64,000 nucleotides of DNA from Gracilaria gracilis (taxonomy: Eukaryota; Rhodophyta; Florideophyceae; Gracilariales; Gracilariaceae), in NCBI GenBank assembly GCA_030374805.1, contig JARGSG010000013.1, positions 186,001 through 250,000 of the forward strand. The letters are read 5' to 3'. A program made the position numbers and the translations under genes. Positions 29,214 to 41,292 of the stretch are shown one piece after another. The notes under the pieces are model-generated. The model had not been told where the DNA came from and did no database searches. It saw only the letters and a list, made by a program, of their open reading frames with translations. Numbering within the stretch: position 1 is the first letter of the stretch; each line of letters begins with the position of its first letter.

Positions 29214-31219
29214 TTGGCTCCTGAACCTAATAAGGATTTGCTGACAACGGTTGAAGACATTTGGCCCCAAATGAAAGATCTAGCGAAAGCTCTTTTTACC
29301 GCTACGGATAATGGAGCTATTAGCTTTATGGATATGGACGCCGTTACCCGCTTGGGGGTTGATCGAGCCGTGCACGAGCTCTCTCAGCGCATACCTAAAT
29401 TGGTTGAAACATACCTCTTAACGGGTGCCCGGGAGCATATCTACCGAGTGGTTCGAGACCCTTTGGGTTCCCGAAGGAATGGCGGAAGCAAAAACCTCTG
29501 GGGTGAATATGGTTACACGCATACCACAAGGGATCCCTCCCAGTTCTTCCGCACCAATCAAGCCAATTCCGGCCGATAGTGCGTACCTACAAGGTTTAAG
29601 GCAAGGTCAAGAAAGCCATATAGAGATGGGCCCTCGAGACATGTACTTGCCACCCATTGGAGGTATCATTCAAAAGGACACCAAGACTGGTAGACATGAG
29701 GACGATTCGTGTGAACCAGAAGAGGGGCGACGAAAAAGAAACCGCAAGTGTAAAGAAAGGAGGAAGAAAGAGGGAAAGAGTCGCGGCTACGACTCTGACT
29801 CCGATTCCTCCAGCTCCGATACCGATATTGGTTTATTGTCGGATGATGACCGTAAAGGAAGACGCAAGAAGAAACCGAACTGGTTGGCGGAGAAGTCTTC
29901 AAAGAGAAAGAGTAGACGTCAGAAGAAACGGTACGATTCGTCCGATTCGGATTCGGACACCGATACAACCCTAGAGGTGCGTCAGCCGCTGAACGATCTG
30001 TTCACCAAAGCGGTTGATTATAGTTCATATCGCTTGAGAAACCGATCCTCTGCTTACACCCAAGAGGTTGCGCAGAAGATCACCAAGCATCACAAGAATC
30101 TCAGCTTCCAGATGGGTGATACTACCTTCACAGGTGATGATCACATTGTGGTAATTGACTTTCTACAGAATTTCAAGATTGCATGTGAGCAAAATGGGTT
30201 TTCCGGAAGGTTCCGCCATGTGGTTTTTCCAGTTATACCTTAAAGGTCAAGCGTACAACTTGCTGCAAGGCAGGCTTCGTGAAAATACCCTGGCGGTTGA
30301 TGAAGACGGAACGGAGATGTTAGAGACGTACCCAGAAGTGGTTAATTTCATCCTAGAAACTTACGCTACCGATGAGGTTATCCAAGAAGGTTACGCTGAG
30401 GTGCAGGCATATCGCCAGCGCTCTAGCGAAACCAAAATGGAATTCTCGTTCGGCCTTTGGAATCTGGCCACCCGATGCGTTAATTTCTTTACCACTAGTA
30501 AGTTGAAGTCGCTCTTTGCCGACAATGTCGACAAAGCGATCCGTTCCCAGCAATCAAACTACCTGGCGAACAAGCGTAAGGTGGACTATAATGGGCTTGC
30601 CCGTTATGCCCAGGGGCTCGGCGACACTCTCCGGCATGGAAAGTAGGCGTCGGCGTCCCATAACTCAAAGGAAAAACAGAAACGGTCAGTATTGGAGCTA
30701 GAAGAAAGCACTACCTCAGAGGGTGATTCGCTCATCCGCGTACCAACAGGGATGGCGGTTCATCTCGTGACTGCACCGCAGGCTCAGTCACGAGCCACCT
30801 CCATTGGTAATTGGTCGTTGACAGTACCACCAGATTCGGTAAAGTCGCCACCAAGTGCGGCGAGCACTCAACAAACCTCAACGGGTGGTTCCCAAGTATC
30901 TTCGTATGCTACGGCACCGAACAATCCGGTTGCCCGACCTACCTCTATGGCAATGCGTGATCCACAAACAGGTGGATTGGTTTGCTGGCTCTGCTTATCG
31001 CCCGACCATCTGGCGAACAGATGTGACAAAATACCCCCAGGGGTGCGGGAACATCTGATCAGTGCCAGGCAGCAGAACCACCGTAACATATATGGATCTG
31101 GAAAGAGGGTACAAGCTCAACCATCACCATCTCAGGTTCATCTCGTCGAGGAAACACCAATCTTGGAGAGGGAGAGTCCCGCTCAGGAGGAGCAGGAAAA
31201 CACCGAACGGTTATCGTAG
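29214..31219 (+). pseudogene. element A gag region
   Basis: Gag-like sequence: a helical N-terminal part, a Lys/Arg- and Ser/Asp-rich hinge, a capsid-like helical domain (about 30.1-30.6 kb) and a C-terminal zinc knuckle of CX2CX4HX4C type (CWLCLSPDHLANRC, about 30.98 kb). It belongs to the same broad gag type as C1 and C2. Broken. Confidence 0.7.
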
Positions 31220-31239
31220 GGGCCACCCCTAACCGTGAA

Positions 31240-33662
31240 TTGGAAGGCCCGTCGATACCGGAACGGGAAACCTTAATGGTGGAAAAAGAAGAACCAGATG
31301 TACCCAATGTGGTGTGTCTGATGAATTACAATAACTATATATTTAATGCTTCAGTAAGCTTTCTCAATTACCTACAGGTTCCCGTTGCGTGTGTACTCGA
31401 TACCGGCGCCGGTCCGAATGTGCTAGACGCTCACGTCATACCCGATGCGGTCTTGCGGAACATTCGGCCTGCCCCGACAATCAACCCACTGGTGGACGCT
31501 AATGAGCGCCCACTGCACCTTAGAGGAATGTTGACCACTGTGGTACAACTTGGAACCTTGAAGGTGAAGCTCAATTTCTTTGTGCTGGATCGTTTGGCGA
31601 CAGACTGTATCCTCGGAACCAACTTTATTGACAGACATGTCAAGGCAATTTTGCCAGGGTCCCGAACGGTCGCTCCCGTCAAGGTGGTCCTATTGCCATA
31701 CTGGGTAATACGCAGACCAAAAATGGTTGGCGTCAAAAGCCGAGGTCCAATATACCCGCCGAAACGGTCTTAAACAAGATACGACTCACCAAATTGGTTT
31801 CAATTCCGGCTATGATCCAAATGGTAGTGAATGTCTCATGCGCAATTCCAGGATTGGTAATGCTACAAAACCATCCTAGGTTGGCAGAAAGACATCTCTC
31901 CTTGATGGTAAATGGGATTATCGACAACATCCCTAATCAATCCTTCAAAGTGTACTTCAGTAACTTTAGCAATCACATTGTTAAGTTACCCAAGAATATC
32001 ACTATTGGAATAGCATTGCCGGCACCACAAGGGGTTTTCACGGTCTCACCTAATAGTTTGGGCGAGGTCGCAACCTCTAAGGAAGGGGGAGGAACCGATG
32101 CGCCATACCCTGCATATGCGCCTCCTTTATCGACAAACACCAAAATGGAACAGAAGATCGCCAATACCTTTAAGGTTGGAGATCAGGAAAAGACTATGGA
32201 ACTGGACCCAGTGCGGAACTGGAGAGAGGAAGTCCAGATCGGTGCGGAGAACCAGGCTCTCCGAGACCGGATCCTCAGTCTCTTAGAAGAATTTGAACCC
32301 ATGTGGTCGGGCCGGTTAGGCCAAATTGAGGCTACAGAACACCGTGTTGATATGGTGCCTGGCTGGAAACCCATTTACCAGCAGTCTTACCGAGCAGGGC
32401 CAAAAGCCCGCGAGGTTGAGCTTAATGAGGTCGAGAGAATGCTCCGTGAAGGTTTCATAGAACCAGCAAATGCGGACTGGACCAGCCCTGTGGTTCTCGT
32501 CACAAAGAAGAATGATACCCGTATGCGGTTCTGTGTGGACTACAGAAGACTGAATAGTATGACCATTAGGGATTCGTACCCAATACCTAGAATGGACGAG
32601 TGTATAGATTCGTTGGGCAACGCCAAGATCTTTACTACGCTCGATGCCAATTGTGGTTATTGGCAGGTACCTATCAGGGAAGAAGACAAGGACAAAACTA
32701 CGTTTACTTGCCACGCTGGGTTATTCCGCTTTACGCGTATGCCCTTTGGGTTGCAGAATGCCCCGGCTACCTTTCAGAGGGCGTTAGATATAATCCTTTC
32801 GAAGGTGAAGTGGAGAACCGCTCTGGTATACATCGACGATGTAATCATATATTCCAGAACGGTAGAGGAACATTTCCACCATGTTAGGGAAGTTTTGAAC
32901 CTTTTGAGGGAATCTGGAGTAACGTTGAAGCTCCGCAAGTGCGAATTCTTCACCAAAGAGGTAGAATACCTTGGTCATATTATCAGCCCTGGGAGGTTGG
33001 AAGTGACGCCGCGGAATATCCGGGCCGTGCAGGAGGCGAAGCCACCCACGTCCCAGACGGAAATCCGATCCTTTATAGGTTTGTGCAATGTGTACCGCCG
33101 GTTTATCAAGAAGTTTGCCAAGATAGCGGCTCCCCTTAACAGGAAGCCGCTGGAAGGTCAACCTACAAGGTTTGAATGTCTTACCAATGAGGAATTGGAT
33201 GCGTTCGAGGCGCTGAAACATGCGCTCTTGACACCTCCCATCTTGGCATTACCCAAAGCTGGTTTACGATACACATTGGATACCGATGCTTCGGATGCCC
33301 AAATAGGTTGTTGTCTTATGCAGGAGCAAGAAAACGGCGACAAACTACCTATACGGTACTGGAGCCGTGCTCTGCACCCTGCCGAAAAGAATTACACAAC
33401 AACCGAAAAGGAGTGTCTAGCTGTGGTCTGGAGCATGTTGATGCTCCGCCCCTACCTACATGGTGAACGGTTTACGCTTCGAACCGACCATGACGCCCTG
33501 CGATGGATACTCGGTCTCGCCGACGCATCGAGCAAACTTGCCCGATGGCGGTTACGACTTTCAGAATTCGAGTATGACTACAGTAACTTCCAGGTATCAA
33601 GCACAATGTCGCAAACGCGATGTCTTCCATTACCACAGATGGTTTGGACACCGAGCCGGTAG
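31240..33662 (+). pseudogene. element A protease, reverse transcriptase and RNase H region
   Basis: The aspartic protease has VACVLDTGAGPNVLD near 31.39 kb. The Ty3-type reverse transcriptase has CVDYRRLN, TLDANCGYWQ, MPFGLQNAPATFQ and the YIDDVIIYS catalytic box near 32.83 kb. RNase H has LDTDASDAQIG and TTEKECLAVVW. Order and spacing are normal for gypsy elements. The region appears broken. Confidence 0.85.
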
Positions 33663-35494
33663 AGGATGATATCCCATGCTTTACCATCTCTACCAACCTT
33701 GATGGTGATACCTTAGAAGGTTACTGGACTTTATCCGAAGAGAATACGTGGTTTAGTGATGCCATCGCTCGGGAAATACTCGCCGTCGAGGAAACGGACG
33801 TCATGCCGATCACCCGTGAGGAATTCCTGAGAGAGCAAGCAAACGATGTTTATTGCCGCTCTCTCATGGACCAAGTAGGTATGAAGGACTCGAACTTTGA
33901 CGTAGACCGAAATGGTTTCCTGGTGAGGCGAGCTCCTATTGATGGTTCCCTTCAGAAGGTGGTGCCCAAGGTGCTACGCCCTCGGGTGCTGTACCTGGCC
34001 CACTATCCAAGGCTATCAGGACACCCTGGAGGTACGAGAATGTACTACACCCTGAGGCAAGGGTACTACTGGCCCCATATGGCTAATGATATATATACCT
34101 TTGTAGGTCAATGCGAATCTTGCGTACGTACCCGTGGAGGTCTCCGTAAGCACGGGAAATACTTGAAGTTATTCTCTGCAGCGGGTCCTCTCGAGTTCGT
34201 CGCAATAGACCTTCTAAGTCCATTACCAAAAGCCACAAGGGGGTATCATTACATCATCGTAATCACCGACAGGTTCTCGAAGCTCACGCGAGCGATACCC
34301 TTGAATGACACGAAATCTACGACCCTCGCGGTGGCGTTCTTGAAAAATTGGATCTACCCGTATGGTGCACCGCTTTATCTACTTACCGACAATGGTTCGA
34401 ACTTAGCTTCGAAGTTCTTTGAAGCTGTTTGTAACCTCTTGGGTATTAAGCACTACTTCAGTACTGCCTATCATCCGCAAACGAATGGGCAATTGGAGCG
34501 TTTTTACAGAACACTGGTATCTAGGCTGCGACATTATACGGAAGAACACCAAACTGGTTGGGACGAGCTCGTGCAGCCCTTGACGTACGCATATAACCTT
34601 CAGGTTCATCGAGCGACGCAAACTACGCCGTTCGATCTGATACTGTCAAGACACCCACCAGGTATTGTTGTTGAAGGGGACCCATTAGGACAAGAAGCCG
34701 CCGGAGCGCTCACACCGTCACAGGTCAAACGAAATACCCTTTTGAGGTTGAGACGTGCTCTTAAGCATGCTGAGAGCAAGCTCACAGCATCCCAGAAGCG
34801 GTACAAGGAGGACTACGACCGAAAGGTAACCCAAGTGGTAACGGCTACGCCGGGTCAATATGTCTTTATTGACCACCCTCCAAAGGGAGCTAGACCGCGA
34901 CCGGGTGATGAAGCCGATGATGAAGCGATTGATAGAGATATCAATTCTAAGCTTCTTCCGAAATCATCGGGACCTTTCAAGGTAGTTCGGTCAACCAACC
35001 ACACGGTAACGGTGAACAGAGATGGTGTAGGGAATACGATCTCTATTGACCAAATCACGGCTGCACCTCGAACGGTTCAGTCCAGGAAGGAACGCGGAGA
35101 ATCCGCGCGGGACCCACCAGCGGTTGCTTTGAGGACTCAGCCCCAAGAATACGGGACACCCATCGAGGTTAATGATGACGCACAGGGTGACGACCCAGAC
35201 TACGTACCACCTGCGGGGATTACAGTTGCTCCTTCAGAGGAAGCACCTACCCCTGGTGGTACCAATGCTCATCTAAACCAAAGTGGTGAAAGGACATCAT
35301 CTCAGGTCTCTAATGAGTTCCCAGTGGAACGCCTTGTAGGTCACTGCCGTACACCAGATGGTCTGAAGTACACCGTACGTTGGTATGGCTGGGGCGCCGA
35401 TGGTGATACCGCCGAGCCGCCCTCAGCCATACCACACCACTTCAAGGTAAGCTACTGGAACCGCAAAGGAGAGGACATGCCGAACGATGGGTAA
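33620..35494 (+). pseudogene. element A integrase region with chromodomain-like end
   Basis: It has an HHCC zinc-binding region (LYLAHYPRLSGHPG, CESCVRT), the DDE core (FVAIDLLSPL, LLTDNGSN, YHPQTNGQLERF) and a C-terminal segment FPVERLVGHC with KYTVRWYGWG. That segment resembles the chromodomain used by chromoviruses to choose integration sites. The frame is long and open. Confidence 0.8.
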
Positions 35495-37701
35495 ACCTTA
35501 GAGGTGATCCACAGCTCTTAGGGAGGGTGGAGGCTATTTTCGCGCTTTCCCTCATTCGCTGCGCATCGCACCCACATGGTAACTGAAGCTAACTGCAACA
35601 TCTATCTGGATAACTTTAATGAAGAAGGTAACACCAACTGGGAAAAGTTAATCAGAGTGCATCGAAGAAACCAAGAAGGTTTGCGGGAAGACCGTGATGG
35701 TTTAGCGATGACGGCGTACCGAACGAAGCTCGACGAGGGATGCGCTTTGCGCGTCAGCGTCGCAGCGACGCCAAAGCTGGCACGCGGCCGGCACGCGCGC
35801 GCACTTTCATGGCACGCGCCGCGCACGCATGGCTCCAAACCCAAGTGGTGAAAGTCAAAAAATTACGTTTTTTGATAAGCGAGAGACGCGCTCCAGATCG
35901 GCAGAGCGCAACGCTGGGTATCCTATTCGGTTTACACTATTGTCTGTAGGAAGCGTGCACCGGCATGGTCAAAAAATCTAAGTATTTTGGGCGTACCGCG
36001 CTCCCGAATCGGCCATTCTCAGCCTCTGAAACCGCTTGGTTCCCGAGATACAGACCAAAAGGTGTTTCGGCGTTTTTGATACCGTTTGGTGGGGAAATTT
36101 TGGCGTGCAATTTTTTGATTCGCCTTGCAAGTAACCTTATGGGTCTGGTGCAGCGTGTGCGCGTATGCGCGCCAAGAGACCATGAAGAACCATTCAGGTA
36201 CATTGCTGGCACTCGCGCGTCGTCGTGCGACACCCCCCCAAGCTACCAAATCGGTACTACGTGACGTTCGCTGCGCACAAAAGTGCAACCGCAACGTCTA
36301 CCACTTTGGTTTGAGCTGTTTATGGTAGTAGAGACACGAAGGAGCATTGCGTCACCCGGATAGTGGCTGTGAAGAACCAAACCTGCGTGGTAATTAAGAA
36401 CGACACCCATGGGGACTGATGCGGTTTGGAATAAACCTTAAAGGTAGAGCATGGAACTGCGCGGGAGACATTAGTAATGCTGCGTAGCCCTTTATGGTAC
36501 GATGGAAACCTTGAAGGTGGTTCAAAGTTATGGAAATCAGAAAGGGAGCATGACATGATCCTGTATGGTACTATCGAGATCCTTTATGGAACAACCTAAT
36601 CGATCATGATGGTAACAAAGGGCAAGGAGGCCAAACGAATGGCACATGCCAGGACCTATATGGTGATGCCGCAACCATAAAGGAAGGAAGGAGACCACTA
36701 CGAGATGGGAGCGAGGCCAGAAAGAACATGAATATACCTCGAATGGTGTAGAAAGAAACGAGTTTTTGTGCTTACCATGAAAGTTCGTTTCCTTATGAGG
36801 TAAGAAACCGATCGAGACCTATGTGGTATTCTTTGAAGACAGAACGGACATGGTTCCCAGATAGTTACCGCGCTATTTTGACCACGTTAAGGTTTCGCGC
36901 TCGCCATGAATGATCGACACCGAGGGTGGTTGGATGCACATGAAACTGGAACTCTTTGTGGCAGTACACTGCAGACGCCAACCGAAGCGGCCATCCATCC
37001 ACCTTAGGCGTATTGAATGAAGCGTCAAGCCCATCACTCACCGCGACAGAGTGTACCTCTTGGGAATCGTCAGCATCTTGCACACTGCCGGTATCCACAC
37101 CTCTCAATGGCGGGAATAGACACCTTCGAGGTATAGCTTCTCTGCAACGGACGAGGGACAGTGTCCCCTATTTGGCCCGAATCGCGGAAACCTAGAGGTA
37201 ACAGGTCGGCTCATCTGCTAGTCATGTCCAAATCGGTAATTGCACGAACTCGAATGGTGTCATCGGCCAAGACAGGCGAGCAACATGCGAAGGCTACGAC
37301 CAATATGGGAATGCTTAAGCCCTTCAGGGATTGTGGTACCCGGAAGAGGTGGAAATCTACACGAGTTCTCTTGCGAGTATACCCGAGTGGTCAGTGAAGA
37401 AACCTGATGGTATCGCAATTGTTTCTGCCAGGTTGCCGTGAACCAGAAGATGGCCAGGGCACAATCCAAACTGGTTTTCGAAGTGCATGAAGGTGAGGCC
37501 GGGAGATGTTGTGCGTTCCAAAATGAAAATGGTACCCACCATGGTGGTATGGAGAAGCGCTCCCCGTTGTGGTACAAGCGCGGCGCATATCGCAAGACAA
37601 CCAATGCGATGTGCCGAGAACGCGATTGGTATGGCAATGCCACCAAATTTATTGAGAGGATCTAGGAGCCACGAGGGCGTGGCTCAGGGTAGGAAGGGGT
37701 C
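35495..37701 (+). other. element A 3' non-coding region with recurrent ACCTnnnAGGT-like motif
   Basis: No ORF with family features on either strand. Short quasi-palindromes of ACCT, 2-4 bases, then AGGT(A) recur many times, for example near 35495, 36435, 36505, 37125 and 37190, along with CCTnTATGGTA variants. A GC-rich patch lies at 35.74-35.83 kb. It ends in a purine-rich tract (AGGGTAGGAAGGGGTC) next to the 3' LTR, a normal polypurine tract position. Confidence 0.5.
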
Positions 37702-38207
37702 TGTAGTACAATGAGATCTTAGTGGGTTGGTCCCACGTGGGCCTACTGGTGCGCCTTGCTGGCTACACTGTACCCAATTGGTATTCTTTATTTTATAATT
37801 TCTAATTTCTAATTTATAGTCTAGGATAGTTTAGCATTGCTGGCCCATGACAGTAGGTCATGGGTGCAGCCGATGACGTCATGCCCGCATGGGAGATCGG
37901 CGTCGGTGCACCTTGTATATATTACGGGGCACCTCGCCTTCCCCCTTGGGTTTTGTAAAGTCAGGCACCACTAGGGCAGTAACTATACCATCTTGGTCAC
38001 TTGCTACTCTATTACTATTCAGGTTTTACCGCGCGTCGACGTCTACTACCGTACACCTACACGGCCTAGACTAGTTGCCCCGCCGTTTGCCCCTGCGGGT
38101 TTCAGGTGCCCTACTACCATATTGGTTGTGTGTTTTTCCCCTTTAGGTTGAGCCCTCGCGCGCTCCCTCTACCAGGCGGACCCCACACCTTATCCGTATT
38201 TGTACGA
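37702..38207 (+). repeat. element A 3' LTR
   Basis: Direct repeat of 28401-28905, 506 bp, with scattered substitutions. Confidence 0.85.
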
Positions 38208-38557
38208 AAAACTTGCGAAGATTCGATAAAGTTAGAGGCTTTTTTAATTTTTAGTGTATCGGGAAAAGGAATATGTTGCACTGTTTGAAAGTCTCCTGAA
38301 GATGGACATTCTGCATGCACTACAGCTATTGACGCTGCAAGACTGACATACACAATTTCTAACGCTTACAGTGGCGTAGTGCAGCAACTGCTACAAGAAG
38401 CATGTGACATTCAACTTTCCGTTTTTATTTAGAATCTCAATGAGTGGGAATTTCCCGCATCTCCCTGCACCACGTGACGAAAATGTTTTGTGATGGGGTC
38501 TGCCAAGTATCTACAGCTTTGTATACGTGTAATACCTATCTAAATGTTATGGATCTG
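38208..38557. other. spacer between elements A and B
   Basis: About 350 AT-rich bases with no gene recognised. The left edge of element B is not certain, so part of this may belong to it. Confidence 0.4.
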
Positions 38558-38937
38558 TAGGGGACTTTGTCACAAATTATTATTTTATTGCATGGTTGGA
38601 ATTTAGTCGTGGAATTAAATGTGGAATTCATTGATGGAATCATTGCTATATTTTATTGTTGTACTATACTAGTGGACGTATTTACCTCCCTACAGTGCTT
38701 CTACTTCTATTTAGTAAAGTCTATTTAAACTGCCTTGACGGAGTTCTTCGCTCTCTCCCCTCTTCTCGCTCCAAGCGCAGAGCGGGAAGGAGAGCCTAGA
38801 AGTGCCTCCCGCGACAAAAGCGTTCTTTACCAATAGTTATAATAAATTATATTTTATTGAAAAACTTTAGCTGTGCAAAAAACTTTAAACAGTGAGCAAA
38901 AACCAAAACATTCTGAAAAACAAATTGAATTGCTTCA
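38558..38937 (+). repeat. element B 5' LTR candidate
   Basis: It opens TGTAGGGGACTTTGTCAC and ends TTGCTTCA, with a TATTTAAA box at 38722 and CT-rich DNA after it. A TGGTAGCATCGC string at 38941 lies where a primer-binding site should be. The partner LTR is beyond the window, so both ends are provisional. Confidence 0.4.
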
Positions 38938-39095
38938 ATTTGGTAGCATCGCATTACAGTACTAACATTTTACAGTGAACAATATTGTTGACAGTAAATC
39001 TGGCAACGTTGCCAGTAGTCACAAGTCAGTCCTCGTGGACATCGAGAAAAAAGAAACAACCAATAAAGACGTGCGAAATATAACACGTCAATGTC

Positions 39096-39100
39096 CGGAT
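39096..39100 (+). repeat. target-site duplication of C1, left
   Basis: CGGAT, identical to 50477-50481. A 5-bp duplication is usual for Ty3/gypsy integrases. Confidence 0.85.
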
Positions 39101-39952
39101 TGTGGAGCAACGCCTTTGGCGGAAAAAGCGCAGGCTCACGAAGACGTTCAGAATCTTCCCCTCGACAGGGCAGCACAGCAAACGGAGCACTCCGGGAACG
39201 ACATAGCTAAGCCGGGTGTAAATCCGAGGTCAAACCACCACGACAAGCGTCGGAGCGTTAGGCTGATTAGTAGTCGGTAGAGATCCACGTGTTCACACGG
39301 TCACTAGATGAGTCCTTGAAAGAGAGTAGCACGGCAACGACAAGGTGTCGAAAACGGGCCACTGAGAACAGCGCAAAAAGGCAAACCCAAAAAGGGGAGA
39401 AAGCAAACCACCAGAGTGGGGAAAAGAGAGAGAGAATAAAGCAAACCCAATACAGGGGCGAGTATACGACAATAGGTCGGAACGAGACACACAAATAGTG
39501 GTTATACTCTGAGCGCCACAAGGGTGGGTAACTATACGTGAACAACGCAGTCGTCACTCCAGTTGGAGGTGAACAATCAGCGAAGGCGTGATAGTTAGAG
39601 CCAGAAGCCCTTGCTTGGCAAGGGGCAGTTTACTGGGGGGAGCGGTGCTCAACCGTCTAAGTACTGAGCTCGGCGCACCACTGACAGTGGGTGCGCCGGG
39701 CAAAATAATCTATAAAGTATCTAAGTAAATACAGCAATGCTGGGTGTACTGCCTCTGGCATATTCGTGTTACATATGTGCTATTCACACCCGCTAAGCGG
39801 CGCCTCGAGCCGTGCAATCCACGTGTACATGTGTGGAAATTACCTCAGCGAGGCGACACGCTAAGAGCGGTGTAGCTCATATATATCTACTAACGCATGA
39901 TGCGGAAATTAACTAAGTACCTCAAATCGCCTCCAAGGAGTGTTGTCCTTCA
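39101..39952 (-). repeat. C1 3' LTR
   Basis: 852 bp, direct repeat of 49625-50476. On the plus strand it runs TGTGGAGCAACGCC to TGTCCTTCA. A purine tract (AAAGGAGAGGGATA on the minus strand) abuts its inner edge, as expected for the polypurine tract. Confidence 0.95.
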
Positions 39953-39987
39953 TATCCCTCTCCTTTAGAGTGAGCCACGCCGTCGCG

Positions 39988-41139
39988 ATGGCGGGTCGAA
40001 CTCCCAACCGTGGACATAAAAGCGCATCCCCGAAGTCTTCGGATTCCATCTCGCCTCGCGAAGATCAAGTCACTACCACTCGACAGTGCAAACCTCGCGC
40101 CGGCGACGATCAATCCTGTTCACAACAGTCTTCAACTCGCTCTCGCGGTGTTACTACCAACCTTCTCGTTCCTCGAGTGCCTCGCGCGATGAGCGGTCAA
40201 CCTCCGAACTCGGGATACTTCTCTGGATTTCGTTCCGTGCCTCTTCCGCAAAGCGGCAATGCTTCTGGGGCGTCCCAGGGTCTCAACGCTAGTCGCGGAC
40301 ACGTTCTCTCTCCGGGGCAGCAGCCCCATGGTCACGTCATGCATGACGAGCCGTGGCCTTCCTACGACGAGCTAGTCGGGCTGAACCCTCGCGTTCACGC
40401 GCACATCTTTCGGACTGCTCCGTGGTTTCATCCTACAGCCATTTTCAACGAGGAGCTTATCGTGTCCTATGCGGACGGTACTGATCGCCTTCCCGGGGAT
40501 CTTCCGGCGTTAGTCACCACCTCTTGGGATTGGCGTCGACGGGTTGCCGTCCCTCCTCACGCAATCTTGCGGCGTTCCGGCGAGTCGCTGGCTTCCGCTC
40601 AGGTGGCATTGGTTCGCTTGGGCTATGCGCGGCAGAGCCGGGCGAACTTGGAGTTTCCAATTCCTGATTCCATCAGCTTCGATCTCCGGTTGTACCGTAC
40701 ACAAGGCGAGATTTCGTATTGCGCCCGCTTGGCGGTGGTTGAGACTTCCTCCTGGATAGGAAGTCCTAATGTACGCCAGGAGGCGGTGTGTTGGATTCAT
40801 CCAATCATCCGGGCGGAGTTCAGGTATCTTCGCCGGAAGTCCCGTTCGCGGTGGTTACAGAACTTCATCCGCGATGAGCGTCGTGCGCGTTGTCATTTCG
40901 GGTTTCTCGTCCCGTATCAAAACACGGAGATCAATCGAATCTGGCAAAACCACCGGCTGGGCCGTTACGTTCCAATTCCTACTTGGTGTTCCTCGGTGGA
41001 GGTGTGTCGCGGGTGCTACGTAAAGTTGGCCCCGGTCCTCTCCTATCTGGGTTCCTGCCTCATCGAGGATCGGTATTCCGGACTGTGGTCCGTAGTGCTC
41101 ACCGAGTGGCCCATCCGCACCGCGGCTTATCTCCTATGA
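39988..41139 (+). CDS. antisense extra ORF of C1, part 1 (conserved in C2)
   Basis: The frame is on the strand opposite gag-pol. It opens just inside the 3' LTR with Met at 39988 (MAGRTPNRGHKS) and gives 383 residues; the frame is also open back into the LTR. The N-terminal 130 residues are Ser/Pro/Gln-rich. The conserved core is SGYFSGFRSVPLPQ, then YDELVGLNP, PWFHPTAIFNEELIVSYAD, SWDWRRRVAVP, LASAQVALVRLGY and EFPIPDSISFDLRLYRTQG. C2 encodes the same series on its antisense strand at 56062-56896. I recognise no domain. Plant Ty3/gypsy elements such as Grande, Retand and RIRE2 also carry antisense ORFs between pol and the 3' LTR; a link to them is not shown. Expression from the LTR or from an internal antisense promoter is possible. 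Confidence 0.65.
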   Translation: MAGRTPNRGHKSASPKSSDSISPREDQVTTTRQCKPRAGDDQSCSQQSSTRSRGVTTNLLVPRVPRAMSGQPPNSGYFSGFRSVPLPQSGNASGASQGLNASRGHVLSPGQQPHGHVMHDEPWPSYDELVGLNPRVHAHIFRTAPWFHPTAIFNEELIVSYADGTDRLPGDLPALVTTSWDWRRRVAVPPHAILRRSGESLASAQVALVRLGYARQSRANLEFPIPDSISFDLRLYRTQGEISYCARLAVVETSSWIGSPNVRQEAVCWIHPIIRAEFRYLRRKSRSRWLQNFIRDERRARCHFGFLVPYQNTEINRIWQNHRLGRYVPIPTWCSSVEVCRGCYVKLAPVLSYLGSCLIEDRYSGLWSVVLTEWPIRTAAYLL

Positions 41140-41292
41140 GAAGTATACGACCAGTATCGACTGTGGTGTGTCCCGCATCGCCTTTGTGCGTGCATCCAAG
41201 AACTCTCGTTTCGAGTCCCTCTGGGGGGTGAAAACAATGCCGAAGAAGTTCGTGGGCTCCTCGACGTAGTCGACCGAGTTGATTGGGCCAGC

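Larger units (their letters stand above)
28401..38207 (+). mobile_element. element A: Ty3/gypsy LTR retrotransposon, broken
   Basis: The element is about 9.8 kb with direct LTRs of 505 and 506 bp (28401-28905 and 37702-38207), a primer-binding site at 28911, and gag, protease, reverse transcriptase, RNase H and integrase in Ty3/gypsy order. Integrase ends in a chromodomain-like segment. A long non-coding stretch of about 2.2 kb lies between integrase and the 3' LTR. By eye the LTRs differ at roughly 5 percent of positions, so it looks older than C1 and C2. It appears broken at several places (about five). No clean target duplication was seen. Confidence 0.9.
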
